Position numbers and translations under genes: made by a program. From positions 1,488,001 to 1,552,000 of the forward strand of contig NC_014165.1 in the NCBI RefSeq assembly GCF_000092645.1: a DNA stretch of 64,000 nucleotides. The letters are read 5' to 3'. The notes beneath the pieces were generated by a model. That model saw only the letters and a program-made list of their open reading frames with translations, had not been told where the DNA came from and searched no databases. The stretch is from Thermobispora bispora DSM 43833. GTDB taxonomy: Bacteria; Actinomycetota; Actinomycetes; Streptosporangiales; Streptosporangiaceae. Positions 8,864 through 17,196 of the stretch are shown piece by piece. Position 1 is the stretch's first letter, and each line of letters opens with the position of its first letter.

Positions 8864-9679
8864 CGCGGGCCCGCGCCCGGGCGCCGCGGCCGAGCGGATC
8901 ACGGCGGCGAGCCGCTCCCGCGCCGCGCCGAAGCGCGCGTCACCGCGCGGGTGCGGCAGGGACGGCAGGTCCGACCGCTCGTCGTGGATCACCCGCCCGG
9001 GCCCGCCGCTGAGCGCGATGGCCCGGGTGCCGAGGTAGACGGCCTCGTCCACGTCGTGGGTGATGAACACGACCGTCGTCCCGGTGCTCCGCCACAGCCG
9101 CCGCAGCTCGTCCTGCATGCGCTCGCGGGTGAACGCGTCGAGCGCGGCGAACGGCTCGTCCATGAGCAGCACCCGGGGCCGGGTCGCGAGCGCGCGGGCG
9201 ATCGCCGCCCGCTGGCGCATCCCGCCGGAGAGCTCGTACGGCCGCAGCCGGGCCGCGTCGCTCAGCCCGGTCAGCTCGAGCAGCTCGGCCACGCGGGCCC
9301 GGCGGGCCGCCCGCGGCAGGCCGCGCAGGCCGAAGCCCACGTTCGCGGCGACCGAGAGCCACGGGAAGAGCCGGGGCTGCTGGAAGACCACGCCCCGGTC
9401 GGGCCCCGGCCCGGTGACCGGCCGGCCCGACACGGCGACCGAGCCGGCCGACGGCCGGGTGAACCCGGCGATCAGGCGGAGCAGCGTGCTCTTGCCGCAG
9501 CCCGAGGGGCCGACCACGGTCACGAACTCCCCGGGCTCGATCGCCAGGTCGATCGGGCCGAGGACCGTGCGGTCCCGGTAGGCCTGCCGTACCCCGCGCA
9601 GCTCGATCGCGTACGGCCCGCCGCCGCGGGCGGCGGCGTCACCGGGCGCGCCGTGAGGGGCGTCATTGCGCGAAGGCAT
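8813..9679 (-). CDS. ssuB: sulfonate ABC transporter ATP-binding protein
   Basis: 288 residues with a full nucleotide-binding domain: Walker A GPSGCGKST, Q-loop VFQQPRLFPW, signature LSGGMRQR, Walker B VLLMDEPFAALD and switch His in FITHDVDEA. This sequence set is typical of the SsuB/TauB/NrtD group. It would power import of organosulfonates for sulfur supply. It is the last gene of the ssuDCAB operon; its ATG overlaps the end of ssuA by 17 nt. Its 3' end overlaps the end of the convergent PhoX-like gene by 51 nt. The exact substrate (sulfonate, taurine) is inferred from the neighbouring SsuD-type monooxygenase. Confidence 0.88.
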   Translation of the reverse strand: MPSRNDAPHGAPGDAAARGGGPYAIELRGVRQAYRDRTVLGPIDLAIEPGEFVTVVGPSGCGKSTLLRLIAGFTRPSAGSVAVSGRPVTGPGPDRGVVFQQPRLFPWLSVAANVGFGLRGLPRAARRARVAELLELTGLSDAARLRPYELSGGMRQRAAIARALATRPRVLLMDEPFAALDAFTRERMQDELRRLWRSTGTTVVFITHDVDEAVYLGTRAIALSGGPGRVIHDERSDLPSLPHPRGDARFGAARERLAAVIRSAAAPGRGPASAEERAAHLVGDPGLG

Positions 9680-10718
9680 CGGCGAGTTCCCTGGTGCCGA
9701 GGCCGTTGCGGAAGACGTCGAGGCCGGGGACGGCGTCGACCTTCTTCTGCTCGTGGAGGAACAGCGCGGTCCGGCGCAGGGTCTCGGCGAGCCTCCCGGG
9801 CGCCTCGGGGGTGCCGAGGTAGCCGGCCGACCGCTGCTGCTCGCCGTCGAGCAGGATGAGCTGGCCGAGCTGGCGGGCGGCCTCCTCCGGGGTGATGCCG
9901 AGCTGGCGGGCGATCGCGGCGGCGGCCGCCTGCGGGTCGCTGCGCGCGAGCCGGACCGCGCGGTCCTGCTGCTGGAGCCAGACCCTCACCACGTCCGGGT
10001 ACCGCTCGGCGAACTCGTTCCGGACCACGGCGAGGTCGGCGGTGAGCGTGCCGCGCTCGGCGAGCTCCCTGCTGGTGATCAGGGTGGTGCCGGTCTTCTG
10101 CAGCTCGGCGAGGACCGGGGTCCACACGTACGCGCCGTCGATGTCGCCCCGCTGCCAGGCCGCCTGGATGTCCGGGGGCTCCATGTCGACGATGTCCACC
10201 TGCGACTCGGAGAGCCCGGCGTCGCGCAGCGCGGCGAGCAGGCTGTAGTGGGTGGTGGAGCTGTACGGCGCCGCCACCCGCTTGCCGGCGAGCTCCTTGA
10301 TCGACGTGATCCCCTTCCGCACCACGAGGGCCTCGTTGTCGCCGATCACGTCGAAGATCCACGGGACCCGGTAGGGGATGTTGAGCGGCGCGGAGAGCCC
10401 GCGGGCGACCGGGCTGCTGCCGGCGAGGCCGATGTCGATGGCGCCGGAGAGCATGGCCGTGTTGACGTCGCCGCCGGAGTCGAACCTGCTCCAGATGATC
10501 TTCGTGTCCGGGAGGGCCTGCTCCAGCCACCCCTGGTCTTTGACGATCAGGTCCCCGTTGGGGATGAGCTGATAGCCGATCCGGAGGGTGGCCGGGGCGC
10601 CGGGCCCGCCGGCCTCCTCACCCCCGGAGCCGCCCCCGATGGCGCAGGAGGTGAGCGCGAGGGCCGCGGCCACGAGCCCGGCGAGCAGGTGTCTCCGTCT
10701 CTTGGTGGGTGATCGCAT
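9663..10718 (-). CDS. ssuA: sulfonate ABC transporter substrate-binding lipoprotein
   Basis: 351 residues. The N-terminus has basic residues (RSPTKRRR), a hydrophobic core and a lipobox LTSC near residue 25, so it should be an exported, membrane-anchored lipoprotein. The mature part (LRIGYQLIPNGDLIVKDQGW, SGAIDIGLAGSSPVARGL, VAAPYSSTTHYSLLAALR) matches the SsuA/TauA/NrtA family of periplasmic-type binding proteins. It captures organosulfonates outside the cell and passes them to the SsuC permease. It follows ssuC by 13 nt and overlaps ssuB by 17 nt, so it lies mid-operon. TauA-like features (IPYRVPWIFDVIGDNEALV) make taurine a possible ligand. Confidence 0.88.
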   Translation of the reverse strand: MRSPTKRRRHLLAGLVAAALALTSCAIGGGSGGEEAGGPGAPATLRIGYQLIPNGDLIVKDQGWLEQALPDTKIIWSRFDSGGDVNTAMLSGAIDIGLAGSSPVARGLSAPLNIPYRVPWIFDVIGDNEALVVRKGITSIKELAGKRVAAPYSSTTHYSLLAALRDAGLSESQVDIVDMEPPDIQAAWQRGDIDGAYVWTPVLAELQKTGTTLITSRELAERGTLTADLAVVRNEFAERYPDVVRVWLQQQDRAVRLARSDPQAAAAAIARQLGITPEEAARQLGQLILLDGEQQRSAGYLGTPEAPGRLAETLRRTALFLHEQKKVDAVPGLDVFRNGLGTRELADAFAQ

Positions 10719-10731
10719 GGTGTCTCCACGT

Positions 10732-11514
10732 TCAGTCGCGCCCGCGCCAGGGCACCAGGCGCCGGTCGAGGGTTTGCAGCAGGAAGTCGATGAGCAGGCC
10801 GGAGAGACCGATGATCAGGATCCCGAGGATCACCACGTCGGTCTGGTTGTAGCGCTGGGCGTCCCGGATCATCCCGCCGATGCCGGGGATGCCGTTGACG
10901 GTCTCGGCCGCGACCACGGAGGTGTAGGCGACGCCGACCGCGACCCGGATCCCGGTGAGGATCTCCGGCAGGGCGCTCGGCAGCACCACGCGCCAGGGGA
11001 GCTGCCACCGCGGCACGCCGAGCGACCGGGCGGCGTTGAGGTAGTCCTCGTGCACCCCGCGCACCGCGTCCGCGGTCGAGACGGCCACGGGCGGGAGGGC
11101 GGCGATCAGGAGGAGCCAGACCTTCGGCTCCTCGTCGATGCCGAACCAGATCACCAGCAGGCTGAGGTAGGCGAGCGGCGGGAGGGTGCGCACGAAGGTC
11201 ACCGGCGGGCCGAGCAGCGCCCGCACCGTGGGGACCATGCCGATGAGCAGGCCGAGCGCGATCCCCCCGCCGATGCCGTACAGGCAGCCGAGGAGGATCC
11301 GGCGCAGGCTGGCGAGCAGGTGCTCGCCGAGGGTGTGGCCGGCGTACCCCTCGGTGGACGTGGTGATGAGCTTCTCCCACACCGCGGCCGGCTCGGGCAC
11401 CAGCACCGGGGGCCAGATCCGCGCGGCCGCGACCGCCTGCCAGACCGCGAGGATCACCGCCACCGAGCCGAGGGTGAGCAGCCCGCGGCGGTGGGGCGAG
11501 GACGGCGCGTTCAT
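10732..11514 (-). CDS. ssuC: sulfonate ABC transporter permease
   Basis: 260 residues with about six membrane helices and the EAA loop (ARSLGVPRWQLPWRVVLPSA) that contacts the ATPase. This is typical of SsuC/TauC. It forms the membrane channel for the SsuA/SsuB system. The start is ATG at 11514, which overlaps the ssuD stop by 4 nt (ATGA), so translation is probably coupled. An upstream in-frame extension through ssuD on the same strand is only a shadow. The C-terminus ends VPWRGRD close to ssuA. Confidence 0.88.
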   Translation of the reverse strand: MNAPSSPHRRGLLTLGSVAVILAVWQAVAAARIWPPVLVPEPAAVWEKLITTSTEGYAGHTLGEHLLASLRRILLGCLYGIGGGIALGLLIGMVPTVRALLGPPVTFVRTLPPLAYLSLLVIWFGIDEEPKVWLLLIAALPPVAVSTADAVRGVHEDYLNAARSLGVPRWQLPWRVVLPSALPEILTGIRVAVGVAYTSVVAAETVNGIPGIGGMIRDAQRYNQTDVVILGILIIGLSGLLIDFLLQTLDRRLVPWRGRD

Positions 11515-12593
11515 ACCGCCACGGGCTCGGCGGCGAGCCGGGGGAGGATGAACTCGCCGACCCGGAGCGCCTCCTCCAGGTGCGGCCAGCCGGAGAGGAT
11601 GAACTCCTCGAGGCCGAGCGCGGCGTACTCCCGGATCCGCTCGGCCACCTCGTCGTAGCTGCCCACGAGCGCGGTGCCCGCGCCCTCGGGGACGAGCCCG
11701 ACGCCGGCCCACAGGTTGGGGGAGACCTCCAGCCGCTCGGCCGAGCCGCCGTGCAGCGCGGTCATGCGCCGCTGGCCGACCGAGTCCATCCGGGCGAACC
11801 GCGCCTGGGCGGCGGCGATCCGCTCCGGGTCCATCCCGGCGAGCAGCCGGTTCGCCTGCGCCCACGCCTCCTCGGCGGTCTCCCGGGCGATGACGTGCAG
11901 CCGGATGCCGTAGCGGAGGGTGCGGCCGGCCTCGGCGGCGAGCGCGCGCATCCGCTCCAGCCGCTCGGCGATCGCCGCGGGCGGCTCGCCCCACATCAGG
12001 TAGACGTCGGCGTGCCGCGCCGCGACCCGCTCCGCGGCGGGGGAGGCCCCGCCGAAGTAGATCTCCGGCGGATCGCTCAGCGGGGTCCCCAGGCCGCCGC
12101 CCTCGATCCGGTAGTAGGTCCCCTGGAAGTCGAACGGCCCGCCCCGCCAGATCCGGCGCAGCAGCTCGAGGTACTCGGCGGTCCGCGCGTAGCGCTCGTC
12201 ATGGCCGAGGAAGTCGCCGTAGGCCCGCTGCTCCACCGGGTCGCCCCCGGTCACCGCGTTGAGCAGCAGGCGCCCGCCGCTGAGCTCCTGGAACGTCTGG
12301 GCCTGCTGGGCGAGCACGGTGGGGAGGGTGAACCCGGGCCGGAAGGCGACGAGCAGGCGCAGCCGCTCGGTGGCGCCCGCCAGGGCCGCGCAGGTGACCA
12401 GCGGGTCCAGGCAGCCGGAGCCGATGGGGGTCAGCGCGGCGTCGAACCCGGCCGCCTCGGCCGCCCGGGCCACCTGGGTGAGGTAGCCGAGCGTCGGCGG
12501 GCGCGAGACCGTGGGGCTCGCCGCGACCGTGGTGGTGGCCGGCCGGACCTGGTGCCCGTCGCCTGAGGTCGGGAGAAACCAGTGGAACCGCAT
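11511..12593 (-). CDS. ssuD: FMNH2-dependent alkanesulfonate monooxygenase (LLM class)
   Basis: About 360 residues, the usual SsuD length. It starts MRFHWFLPTSGDGHQV, and family blocks include LTPIGSGCLDPLV, NAVTGGDPVEQRAYGD, YYRIEGGGLGTPL and IYFGGASPAAERVAARHADVYLMWGE. SsuD uses reduced FMN and oxygen to split alkanesulfonates into an aldehyde and sulfite, which feeds cysteine synthesis. No SsuE-type flavin reductase is seen in the window, so reduced FMN must come from elsewhere. It is the first gene of the operon ssuD-ssuC-ssuA-ssuB. The ATG at 12593 is preceded by a modest GAGG and by an A/T-rich promoter region with an inverted repeat. Confidence 0.9.
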   Translation of the reverse strand: MRFHWFLPTSGDGHQVRPATTTVAASPTVSRPPTLGYLTQVARAAEAAGFDAALTPIGSGCLDPLVTCAALAGATERLRLLVAFRPGFTLPTVLAQQAQTFQELSGGRLLLNAVTGGDPVEQRAYGDFLGHDERYARTAEYLELLRRIWRGGPFDFQGTYYRIEGGGLGTPLSDPPEIYFGGASPAAERVAARHADVYLMWGEPPAAIAERLERMRALAAEAGRTLRYGIRLHVIARETAEEAWAQANRLLAGMDPERIAAAQARFARMDSVGQRRMTALHGGSAERLEVSPNLWAGVGLVPEGAGTALVGSYDEVAERIREYAALGLEEFILSGWPHLEEALRVGEFILPRLAAEPVAV

Positions 12594-12659
12594 GGATGCC
12601 GCCTCGGTACGTGGGTGGGTTCTGCCTGGCAAGAGGGTAACCCGATTATTCCTACTGAT

Positions 12660-12677
12660 ATAGAGGTAAATCTCTAT
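12660..12677 (-). promoter_or_regulatory. inverted repeat in the ssuD promoter region
   Basis: Arms ATAGAG (12660-12665) and CTCTAT (12672-12677) with a 6-nt spacer lie in the only A/T-rich patch upstream of the sulfonate operon, 67-84 nt before the ssuD start. On the minus strand a possible -35 TTGTGA and a -10-like TACCTC (17 nt apart) place the dyad over the -10. It is a candidate operator for a sulfur-responsive repressor; the binding protein is unknown. Confidence 0.45.
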
Positions 12678-12689
12678 GGCGAATATCAC

Positions 12690-13113
12690 AATCGGGACAT
12701 TCCGTACGGTTGCCAGGGGGCGGCGGCCCGGAAGGGGCGCGGGCGGCCACCCCAGGGCGGTCCGGCGGCCGGGGGCAGGCGCGCGCGTCCGGGCCGGTGC
12801 CGGTCTGCGCATGGCGCGCGGCACGGGGCGATGGCCGGCCATCGGCGAGGTCGCCGGCCCGGCCCGCGGCGCGCGAGGCGGGCGGCCCGCGGGCGCCGAA
12901 CAGGGCATCGGCGCCCGGCCGGGCCCACGGGACCGACGCCCGGGCGGCCGGTGAGGCGCCGCCGGACCACCACCGGATCACCCGGCCCGCCCGGCCGCGC
13001 CAGGCGGCGCCGCACGCCGGGCCGGAACGCCCCTGAGCGGCCCCACGGGGGCGAGACGGCGTCCACGGGACGTCCACCGGGACGCCGCCGACCGGGACAG
13101 AGCGGCCCGGCGG
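12690..13113. other. gene-free G/C-rich spacer between ssuD and glpK
   Basis: About 420 nt downstream of the convergently placed glpK end and upstream of the ssu promoter. All open frames are Arg/Gly/Pro-rich and lack ribosome sites or family motifs. I see no RNA gene or repeat here. Confidence 0.5.
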
Positions 13114-14568
13114 TCAGCCGGTCCAGCCCACCACCAGCTCCACGGCCCGCTTCCACCGGGCGTACGCCGTGCCGTCGTCGTACCGCGGCTCGAAGCGGCG
13201 GTCGAGCCGCCAGGTGGCGCGCAGCTCGTCGGGGGAGGACCACACGCCCGCCCCCAGCCCGGCGAGGAACGCGGCGCCGAGCGCGGTCGTCTCCTGGATC
13301 ACCGGCCGCTCCACCGGCGTGCCGAGCTGATCGGCCTGGAGCTGCATGAGCAGGTCGTTGGCGCTCGCGCCGCCGTCGACCTTGAGCACCGGCGTGGCGA
13401 GCCCTTCGGCCCGGATCGCCTCGACGATGTCGCGCACCTTGAACGCGATCGCCTCCAGGGTGGCCCGGGCCAGGTGCGCGGCCCGGGTGCCGCGGGTGAT
13501 GCCGAGGATCGCGCCCCGCGCGTCCGGGGCCCAGTACGGCGCGCCGAGCCCGGTCAGGGCGGGGGCGAACACCACCCCGCCCGAGTCGGGGACCTCCCGC
13601 GCCAGGCGCTCGGACTCGGCCGCCGTGTCGATCAGGCCGAGGCCGTCGCGCAGCCACTGCACGGCGGCGCCCGTGACGAAGATCGAGCCCTCCAGCGCGT
13701 AGGTGAGCTCGCCGGACGGCGCCTGCCAGGCGACGGTGGAGAGCAGCCCGGCCTTCGACCGGATGATCTCGCTCCCGGTGTTGACGAGGATGAACGAGCC
13801 CGTGCCGTACGTGCACTTGATGTCGCCGGGGGAGAGGCACAGCTGGCCGAAGAGCGCCGCCTGCTGGTCGCCGGCCATCCCGCTGATCGGGAGCTCGAGG
13901 CCGAGGAACGCCTCCGGGTCGGTGCGGCCGATCTCCCCGAAGTTCGGCACCACCTCGGGGAGCGCCTTCCCGGAGACGCCGAACAGCTCGCAGAGCTCCT
14001 CCGACCAGCGCCCGGCCCGGATGTCGTACAGCAGGGTCCGGGAGGCGTTCGACGCGTCGGTGACGTGCCGCGCCCCGCCGGTGAGCCGGGCGATCAGGTA
14101 CGAGTCCACGGTGCCGATCATCACGTCGCCGTCGCGCCAGACGCCGGGCTCGTTCTCGGCGAGCCAGGTGAGCTTGGTCGCGGTGAAGTAGGGGTCGAGC
14201 CTGAGGCCGGTGAGCTCGGCCACCCGGGGCTCGTGCTCCCGCAGCCGGGCGCAGATCTCCGCCGAGCGCCGGTCCTGCCAGACGATGGCCCGCCGGGGCG
14301 CGGCCAGGGTCCGCCGGTCCCACAGCACGGCGGTCTCCCGCTGGTTGGTGATCCCGACGCACCGCGGTACCGTGGCCGACGACTCCAGGGCGGCGCGGCA
14401 GGCCTCCAGCGTCGCCCGCCAGATCTCCTCGGGGTCGTGCTCCACCCAGCCCTGTTCGGGGAAGTGCTGGGGGAACTCCCGGTGGCCACGGCCGTCGATC
14501 CGCCCGTCCTCGGTCACCACGAGGGCGGTGATCCCCGACGTACCGGCGTCGATGGCAAGGACGCTCAC
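13114..14568 (-). CDS. glpK: glycerol kinase
   Basis: About 484 residues of the FGGY family. The phosphate-binding start VLAIDAGTSGITALVV, GITNQRETAVLWDRRT, the signature YGTGSFILVNTG and the second ATP block VDGGASANDLLMQLQAD are all present. It phosphorylates glycerol to glycerol 3-phosphate in the cytoplasm. I chose GTG at 14568 because AGGAGG sits 4 nt upstream; the 13-residue upstream extension to 14607 looks non-conserved. No glpF or glpD is adjacent. It is divergent from the phosphofructokinase gene, and the shared 190-nt spacer contains a DasR-type site, so control by amino-sugar status is possible. Confidence 0.92.
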   Translation of the reverse strand: MSVLAIDAGTSGITALVVTEDGRIDGRGHREFPQHFPEQGWVEHDPEEIWRATLEACRAALESSATVPRCVGITNQRETAVLWDRRTLAAPRRAIVWQDRRSAEICARLREHEPRVAELTGLRLDPYFTATKLTWLAENEPGVWRDGDVMIGTVDSYLIARLTGGARHVTDASNASRTLLYDIRAGRWSEELCELFGVSGKALPEVVPNFGEIGRTDPEAFLGLELPISGMAGDQQAALFGQLCLSPGDIKCTYGTGSFILVNTGSEIIRSKAGLLSTVAWQAPSGELTYALEGSIFVTGAAVQWLRDGLGLIDTAAESERLAREVPDSGGVVFAPALTGLGAPYWAPDARGAILGITRGTRAAHLARATLEAIAFKVRDIVEAIRAEGLATPVLKVDGGASANDLLMQLQADQLGTPVERPVIQETTALGAAFLAGLGAGVWSSPDELRATWRLDRRFEPRYDDGTAYARWKRAVELVVGWTG

Positions 14569-14643
14569 GGCGCCTCCTCTCCCGCGGACAGACGTTTTTG
14601 TGGCCATCCTTCCGCGTTCACCCGCTCTTCACCGAGCCCGACG

Positions 14644-14672
14644 TGAAAGACTGGGCTGAGGTCCCGTAGGCT
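14644..14672 (+). promoter_or_regulatory. candidate promoter of the phosphofructokinase gene
   Basis: TGAAAG (14644-14649) and TAGGCT (14667-14672) are 17 nt apart, resembling an actinobacterial housekeeping promoter. The predicted transcript start near 14679 falls inside the dre-like palindrome, leaving a leader of about 80 nt before the ATG at 14761. Confidence 0.45.
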
Positions 14673-14676
14673 CACC

Positions 14677-14692
14677 CTTGGTCTAGACCACT
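14677..14692. promoter_or_regulatory. DasR-responsive element (dre) candidate
   Basis: The core TGGTCTAGACCA (14679-14690) is a perfect 12-bp palindrome and matches the central 12 bases of the published dre consensus bound by the GntR/HutC regulator DasR (ACTGGTCTAGACCAGT). The outer bases match less well. DasR represses aminosugar uptake and catabolism and is released by glucosamine 6-phosphate. Placed between divergent glpK and the phosphofructokinase gene, it could link amino-sugar supply to lower glycolysis. Confidence 0.75.
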
Positions 14693-14760
14693 ATCTGGCC
14701 GGCCGGGAGCGCGCGCACGGCCCGGCCGCAGCCGCGCATCACCATATGGAGGAATCCGAA

Positions 14761-15786
14761 ATGCGAATCGGAGTGCTGACCGGTGGCGGTGACTGCCCCG
14801 GGCTCAACGCGGTGATCCGCGCCGTCGTCCGCAAGGGCATCAGCGTGTACGGCTACGAGTTCGTCGGCTTCCGGGACGGCTGGCGGGGTCCGCTCGAGTG
14901 CGACACCATGCCGCTCGACATCCAGGCCGTCCGGGGCATCCTCCCGCGCGGCGGCACCATCCTCGGCACCTCGCGCACCAACCCGCTGAAGCTCGAGGAC
15001 GGTGTGGAGCGCATCAAGCAGAACTTCGAGAAGCTGGGCGTCGACGCGCTGATCGCCATCGGCGGCGAGGACACGCTCGGCGTCGCCAAGAAGCTCCACG
15101 ACCAGGGCGTCAAGGTCGTCGGCGTGCCGAAGACGATCGACAACGACCTCAACGCCACCGACTACACCTTCGGCTTCGACACCGCGGTCAACATCGCGAT
15201 GGAGGCGATCGACCGGCTCCACACCACGGCCGAGTCGCACCACCGCGCCCTGATCTGCGAGGTCATGGGCCGCCACGCCGGGTGGATCGCCCTGCACGCG
15301 GGCATGGCCGCCGGGGCGAACGTCATCCTCATCCCGGAGAAGCCGTTCGACATCGACAAGGTCTGCGAGTACGTCGAGTCCCGGTTCAAGACCCGCTACG
15401 CGCCGATCATCGTGGTCGCCGAGGGCGCCCACCCGAAGGAGGGCCAGCTCGCCGTCCAGAGCTCGGAGCTGGACGCGTTCGGCCACGTCCGCCTCGGCGG
15501 CATCGGTGAGGCGCTCGCCAAGGAGATCGAGAAGCGGACCGGCAAGGAGGCGCGGACCACGGTCCTCGGCCACATCCAGCGCGGTGGCACGCCCACGGCC
15601 TTCGACCGGGTGCTCGCCACCCGGTTCGGTCTCGGCGCCATCGACGCGGTCCACGACGGCGACTGGGGCAAGATGGTCGCGCTCCGCGGCACGGACATCG
15701 TCCGGGTGAGCCTCGAGGAGGCCACCGCCGAGCTGAAGCTGGTGCCGATCCACCGCTACGAGGAGGCCGAGGTCTTCTTCGGCTGA
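14761..15786 (+). CDS. pfp: 6-phosphofructokinase, probably pyrophosphate-dependent
   Basis: 341 residues from ATG 14761 (GGAGG 8 nt upstream). It starts MRIGVLTGGGDCPGLNAVIR and has PKTIDND (residues 123-129), the catalytic Asp region, and the substrate block EVMGRHAGWIALHAG. In this family residue 104 decides the phosphoryl donor. Here the motif is GGEDT with Asp104, and Lys124 follows, the combination of PPi-dependent enzymes such as that of Amycolatopsis methanolica; ATP enzymes carry Gly104. It would convert fructose 6-phosphate to the 1,6-bisphosphate reversibly using PPi. It is divergent from glpK and sits under a dre-like operator. A strong hairpin follows. Confidence 0.92.
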   Translation: MRIGVLTGGGDCPGLNAVIRAVVRKGISVYGYEFVGFRDGWRGPLECDTMPLDIQAVRGILPRGGTILGTSRTNPLKLEDGVERIKQNFEKLGVDALIAIGGEDTLGVAKKLHDQGVKVVGVPKTIDNDLNATDYTFGFDTAVNIAMEAIDRLHTTAESHHRALICEVMGRHAGWIALHAGMAAGANVILIPEKPFDIDKVCEYVESRFKTRYAPIIVVAEGAHPKEGQLAVQSSELDAFGHVRLGGIGEALAKEIEKRTGKEARTTVLGHIQRGGTPTAFDRVLATRFGLGAIDAVHDGDWGKMVALRGTDIVRVSLEEATAELKLVPIHRYEEAEVFFG

Positions 15787-15821
15787 CGGCACCGGCCGCA
15801 CGCCACCCCCGCCCAGCCGTA

Positions 15822-15850
15822 CGGCTCCCGCGGCGACCCCGCGGGAGCCG
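15822..15850 (+). terminator. hairpin terminator after pfp
   Basis: Perfect 12-bp stem, CGGCTCCCGCGG (15822-15833) with its complement at 15839-15850, and a 5-nt loop, 33 nt after the stop codon. There is no U-tract, as is common for high-GC actinobacterial terminators. Confidence 0.65.
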
Positions 15851-15984
15851 TCGCCGTGCCGGGGCCCGCGGCGCCGGACCCGCCGCGGTGCACGACCGGC
15901 CCGCCGTTCGGTCTACTCTGGGGAAGATTCCCGCACCGCGCCCGCGTTGGTCTTCTGGGTGTGACACCGTCCGGAGGTTCACCG

Positions 15985-17181
15985 ATGCCCTTTACCGCCC
16001 TGGGAGAGCCGTGCGTGCTGCTCAAGCTCGGCGAGGTGGTCCTGAAAGGCAGGAACCGCGACCTGTTCGAGACGCGGCTGCGGGCCAACGTCAAGCACGC
16101 GCTGAAGGACCACCCGATCCGGCTCCGCCAGCGGCACGGCGTGATCGTGGTGTTCCTGCCGAAGGGCGCCGGGGCGGAGGTGGCCGAGGCCGTCGCGAAG
16201 CGCGCGACCGAGATCCCCGGCATCGTGCTGGTCCAGCTCGCCTGGCGGGTCCCCAAGGACCCCGACGCCATCACCAAGGCGGCGGTCGAGCTCGTCCGGG
16301 ACTCCGGCAAGGCCGAGAGCGGGGCGCGCTTCGCCGTGCGCTCCCGCCGCCGTGACAAGCGGTTCCCGCTCCGCTCCAACGAGCTGGACCGCCTCGTCGG
16401 CGGTGTGATCAAGGACACCTTCGGCCTGCCGGTCGACCTCACCGACCCCGAGCTCACCGTCTACATCGAGGTGGACCGGGACGAGGCGTTCCTCTACACC
16501 GACGGGCTCCAGGGCACCGGGGGCCTGCCGGTCGGCTCGAGCGGCCGGGCGCTCGCGCTGCTCTCCGGGGGGATCGACTCGCCGGTGGCCGCCTACCGGA
16601 TGATGCGGCGGGGCCTGCGCGTGGACTTCCTGCACTTCTCCGGCATCCCGTACACCACCTCGGAGTCGATCTACAAGGCGTACGCGCTCGTCCGCACGCT
16701 CGACAAGTTCCAGGGCCGGTCGCGCCTGTGGGTGGTGCCGTTCGGCAAGGCCCAGCAGTCGATCAAGGCCTCCGGCCAGGACCGGCTCGCGGTGATCGCG
16801 CAGCGGCGGCTCATGCTCAAGACGGCCGCGGAGGTGGCCCGGCGCATCCACGCCGAAGCGCTCATCACCGGCGACTCGCTCGGCCAGGTCTCCTCGCAGA
16901 CGCTCGCGAACATCACCGCGCAGGACAACGCGGTGGAGCTGCCGATCCTCCGGCCGCTCATCGGCATGGACAAGGCCGAGATCATCGCGGAGGCGCGGCG
17001 CATCGGCACCCTGGAGATCTCCGAGCTCCCCGACGAGGACTGCTGCACGCTGCTCGCCCCGCGCTCCGCGGAGACCCGGGCCAAGATCGAGGATCTGCGG
17101 CAGATCGAGCGGCGGCTCGACGCCGAGGAGCTCGCCGTCCAGCTCGCCGACTCGATCCGCCCGTACATGCTGGAGGCCTGA
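15985..17181 (+). CDS. thiI: tRNA 4-thiouridine synthase ThiI
   Basis: About 398 residues. Residues about 60-170 form the NFLD/THUMP tRNA-binding part ([17 protein letters not shown] at the start), followed by the PP-loop pyrophosphatase motif [16 protein letters not shown]. The C-terminal region has [11 protein letters not shown]. The rhodanese domain of the enterobacterial enzyme is missing, as in Bacillus-type ThiI. The enzyme sulfurates uridine 8 of tRNA and can serve thiazole formation. The ATG at 15985 has GGAGG 7 nt upstream; the 43-residue upstream extension is not family-like. It is transcribed alone, converging on the DAHP synthase gene 15 nt away. No thiamine gene adjoins it. Confidence 0.9.
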   Translation: MPFTALGEPCVLLKLGEVVLKGRNRDLFETRLRANVKHALKDHPIRLRQRHGVIVVFLPKGAGAEVAEAVAKRATEIPGIVLVQLAWRVPKDPDAITKAAVELVRDSGKAESGARFAVRSRRRDKRFPLRSNELDRLVGGVIKDTFGLPVDLTDPELTVYIEVDRDEAFLYTDGLQGTGGLPVGSSGRALALLSGGIDSPVAAYRMMRRGLRVDFLHFSGIPYTTSESIYKAYALVRTLDKFQGRSRLWVVPFGKAQQSIKASGQDRLAVIAQRRLMLKTAAEVARRIHAEALITGDSLGQVSSQTLANITAQDNAVELPILRPLIGMDKAEIIAEARRIGTLEISELPDEDCCTLLAPRSAETRAKIEDLRQIERRLDAEELAVQLADSIRPYMLEA

Positions 17182-17196
17182 CCGCCGGCCGTACGG

